This document shows positions 63,970 to 64,000 of a stretch of 64,000 nt of DNA, one piece after another. A model generated the notes under the pieces. The model had not been told where the DNA came from. It did not search any database and worked only from the letters and a program-made list of their open reading frames with translations. Every line of letters starts with the position of its first letter. Position 1 is the stretch's first letter. Source of the stretch: Certhia americana (taxonomy: Eukaryota > Chordata > Aves > Passeriformes > Certhiidae); assembly GCA_018697195.1 (NCBI GenBank), contig CM031878.1, forward strand, positions 65,545,145-65,609,144. The letters run 5' to 3'. The position numbers were made by a program, and so were the translations under genes.

Positions 63970-64000
63970 GTGCATGTGTGTATACGTGTGTGTGTGTGTG
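63970..64000 (+). repeat. (GT)n microsatellite at window end
   Basis: A GT run from 63986, preceded by interrupted GT/AT units. It reaches the last base, so its full length is unknown. Confidence 0.92.

Larger units (their letters stand above)
55422..64000 (+). other. SRFBP1 intron 4, partial (at least 8.6 kb)
   Basis: Starts with a strong gtaagact donor and runs to the window end without a match to the next SRFBP1 exon (I looked for the conserved ERAIARLA and LLKKKI coding segments). It is mostly AT-rich. Contents are a GGAT run near 57091, a repeat-poor stretch at 57.64-58.34 kb, G/T tracts at 59.04 and 62.80 kb, a perfect palindrome (61167-61196) and a GT repeat at the very end. The rest shows nothing I can name. 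Confidence 0.8.

Overview
The window looks like nuclear DNA from a bird, most likely a songbird. It is AT-rich with sparse genes. It carries CR1 LINE fragments with the avian-type tail (ATTCTATG-like octamers) and several endogenous-retrovirus LTRs whose ends resemble families I know from passerine genomes. The only gene I can support is SRFBP1 (serum response factor binding protein 1, also called p49/STRAP; BUD22 family) on the + strand. Nothing prokaryotic is present: no operons, CRISPR arrays or phage genes. Almost all the short open frames here are chance frames in intron, repeat or intergenic DNA.

Layout. 1-9730 is upstream intergenic DNA with two CR1 fragments on the minus strand, a 1.4 kb LTR-like element and a 100-N assembly gap. 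9735-10520 is the CpG-island promoter, with exon 1 (10 codons, start at 10129). 10159-33395 is intron 1 (23.2 kb). It holds two + strand CR1 tails, a second copy of the LTR-like element bracketed by a ~100 bp direct duplication, an exon-like segment near 14.4 kb, and several G/T-rich tracts. Exon 2 (33396-33484), intron 2 (842 bp) and exon 3 (34327-34399) follow. Intron 3 (34400-55349, 20.9 kb) holds an old minus-strand LTR split by a younger solo LTR with 7-bp target duplications, a three-copy 30-bp minisatellite, a second CpG-rich island at 45.18-45.64 kb, and a GC-richer block at 50.7-53.1 kb with a CR1 inside it. Exon 4 is 55350-55421. Intron 4 runs to the window end and holds a perfect 30-bp palindrome.

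The four exons join in frame into the first 88 residues of the protein; human SRFBP1 is about 429 residues. I found no exon 5, so the rest of the gene, and any downstream neighbour (LOX in other vertebrates), should lie beyond 64000. All splice sites are GT-AG and no exon is broken.

I found no convincing new biological system. The items most worth checking are the intronic CpG island at 45.2-45.6 kb, the ~100 bp duplication around the LTR at 23.5-25.1 kb, the exon-like segment at 14345-14454, and the unexplained GC-rich block at 50.7-53.1 kb.
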